From contig JAJHZJ010000496.1 of NCBI GenBank assembly GCA_023548195.1, positions 6,208,702 to 6,272,701 of the forward strand: a stretch of 64,000 nucleotides of DNA, in the 5' to 3' direction. This DNA is from Bettongia penicillata ogilbyi. Its lineage: Eukaryota; Chordata; Mammalia; Diprotodontia; Potoroidae. Under the pieces are notes generated by a model. It searched no databases. It saw only the letters and a list, made by a program, of their open reading frames with translations, and was not told the DNA's origin. Every line of letters starts with the position of its first letter. Position 1 is the stretch's first letter. A program made the translations under genes and the position numbers. Positions 63,844 through 64,000 of the stretch are shown piece after piece.

Positions 63844-64000
63844 GTGAAATTTATGGAGACTGAATTAGACTAATGTTACTTAGCCTCTTCTATACAAGAG
63901 ACTGGAATTCTTCTCAAAGGCAAAATGATAGGAGAAGATAGCAGGGCTATTTATTTTCCTTGTCTGTTAGTCATTATAATTTAGTGAGTCAATCCAGGCA

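Noticed and set aside
1..64000. CRISPR array, bacterial operon, phage or plasmid features
   Set aside because: No regularly spaced direct repeats, no Shine-Dalgarno-linked gene strings, and base composition and repeats are those of a mammal.

Overview
This is a repeat-dense, gene-poor window of a mammalian nuclear genome, most probably a marsupial. Three kinds of evidence support that. First, tRNA-headed CORE-SINEs of the marsupial type are common: a head like gcagctaggtggcacagtgg, a core with tgtgaccctgggcaagtcac and cctcagtttcctcatctgtaaaatg, and a tail like aaaccctaaatgaggtcatgaagagt. Second, L2 and CR1/L3 LINE fossils are abundant beside L1. Third, the LINE-1 ORF1 protein and L1 3' ends look metatherian. 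The species cannot be fixed from the sequence. There is no bacterial-style gene organisation, no CRISPR array and no convincing intact host protein-coding gene.

The most informative features are four LINE-1-derived elements that carry ORF1 but no ORF2 (half-L1, or HAL1-like). They lie at 466-3274 (minus), 15911-18854 (minus), 46940-49096 (minus) and 50833-53090 (plus). All four are bounded by recognisable target-site duplications, so the lack of ORF2 is not a later deletion. Copies 1 and 2 end in a G-rich 3' region and an A-rich tail related to the L1 3' ends at 8639-9110, 9339-9738 and 41095-41715. Copies 3 and 4 end early without a poly(A) tail, yet still have target-site duplications. Copy 4 is the youngest: its 13-bp duplication is perfect and its ORF1 is broken by only two single-base indels. 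Three of the copies start with the CAAGATGGC motif, which in L1 is a YY1 site. In copies 1 and 4 the 5' regions also carry homologous antisense ORFs, recalling primate L1 ORF0.

Layout. 1-15 kb: HAL1 copy 1, then MIR, L2 and CR1 fossils, L1 3' ends and one marsupial SINE. 15-19 kb: a frameshifted possible retrocopy of an unrecognised protein, a MIR, then HAL1 copy 2. 19-25.6 kb: SINEs, L2 copies, and a CR1/L3 LINE that was invaded in turn by a hAT-like element, an L2 piece and a SINE. 25.6-46 kb: alternating unique AT-rich DNA and MIR, L2 or SINE fossils. 46-53 kb: HAL1 copy 3, which splits an L2, a marsupial SINE, and HAL1 copy 4. 53-64 kb: a CR1/L3 LINE with a decayed reverse transcriptase, L2 pieces, a 7SL RNA pseudogene, an old L1 ORF2 fossil, a local duplication, and at the far right a repeat-poor stretch with a TATA box, an octamer and a possible signal-peptide exon.

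Nothing here forms an operon or pathway. The biology visible is the layering of retrotransposons: old L2, MIR and CR1, then hAT-like elements and CORE-SINEs, then L1 and HAL1. Coordinates of old repeats are by eye and may be off by 10-40 bases. Family names follow recognised sequence motifs, not a database search.
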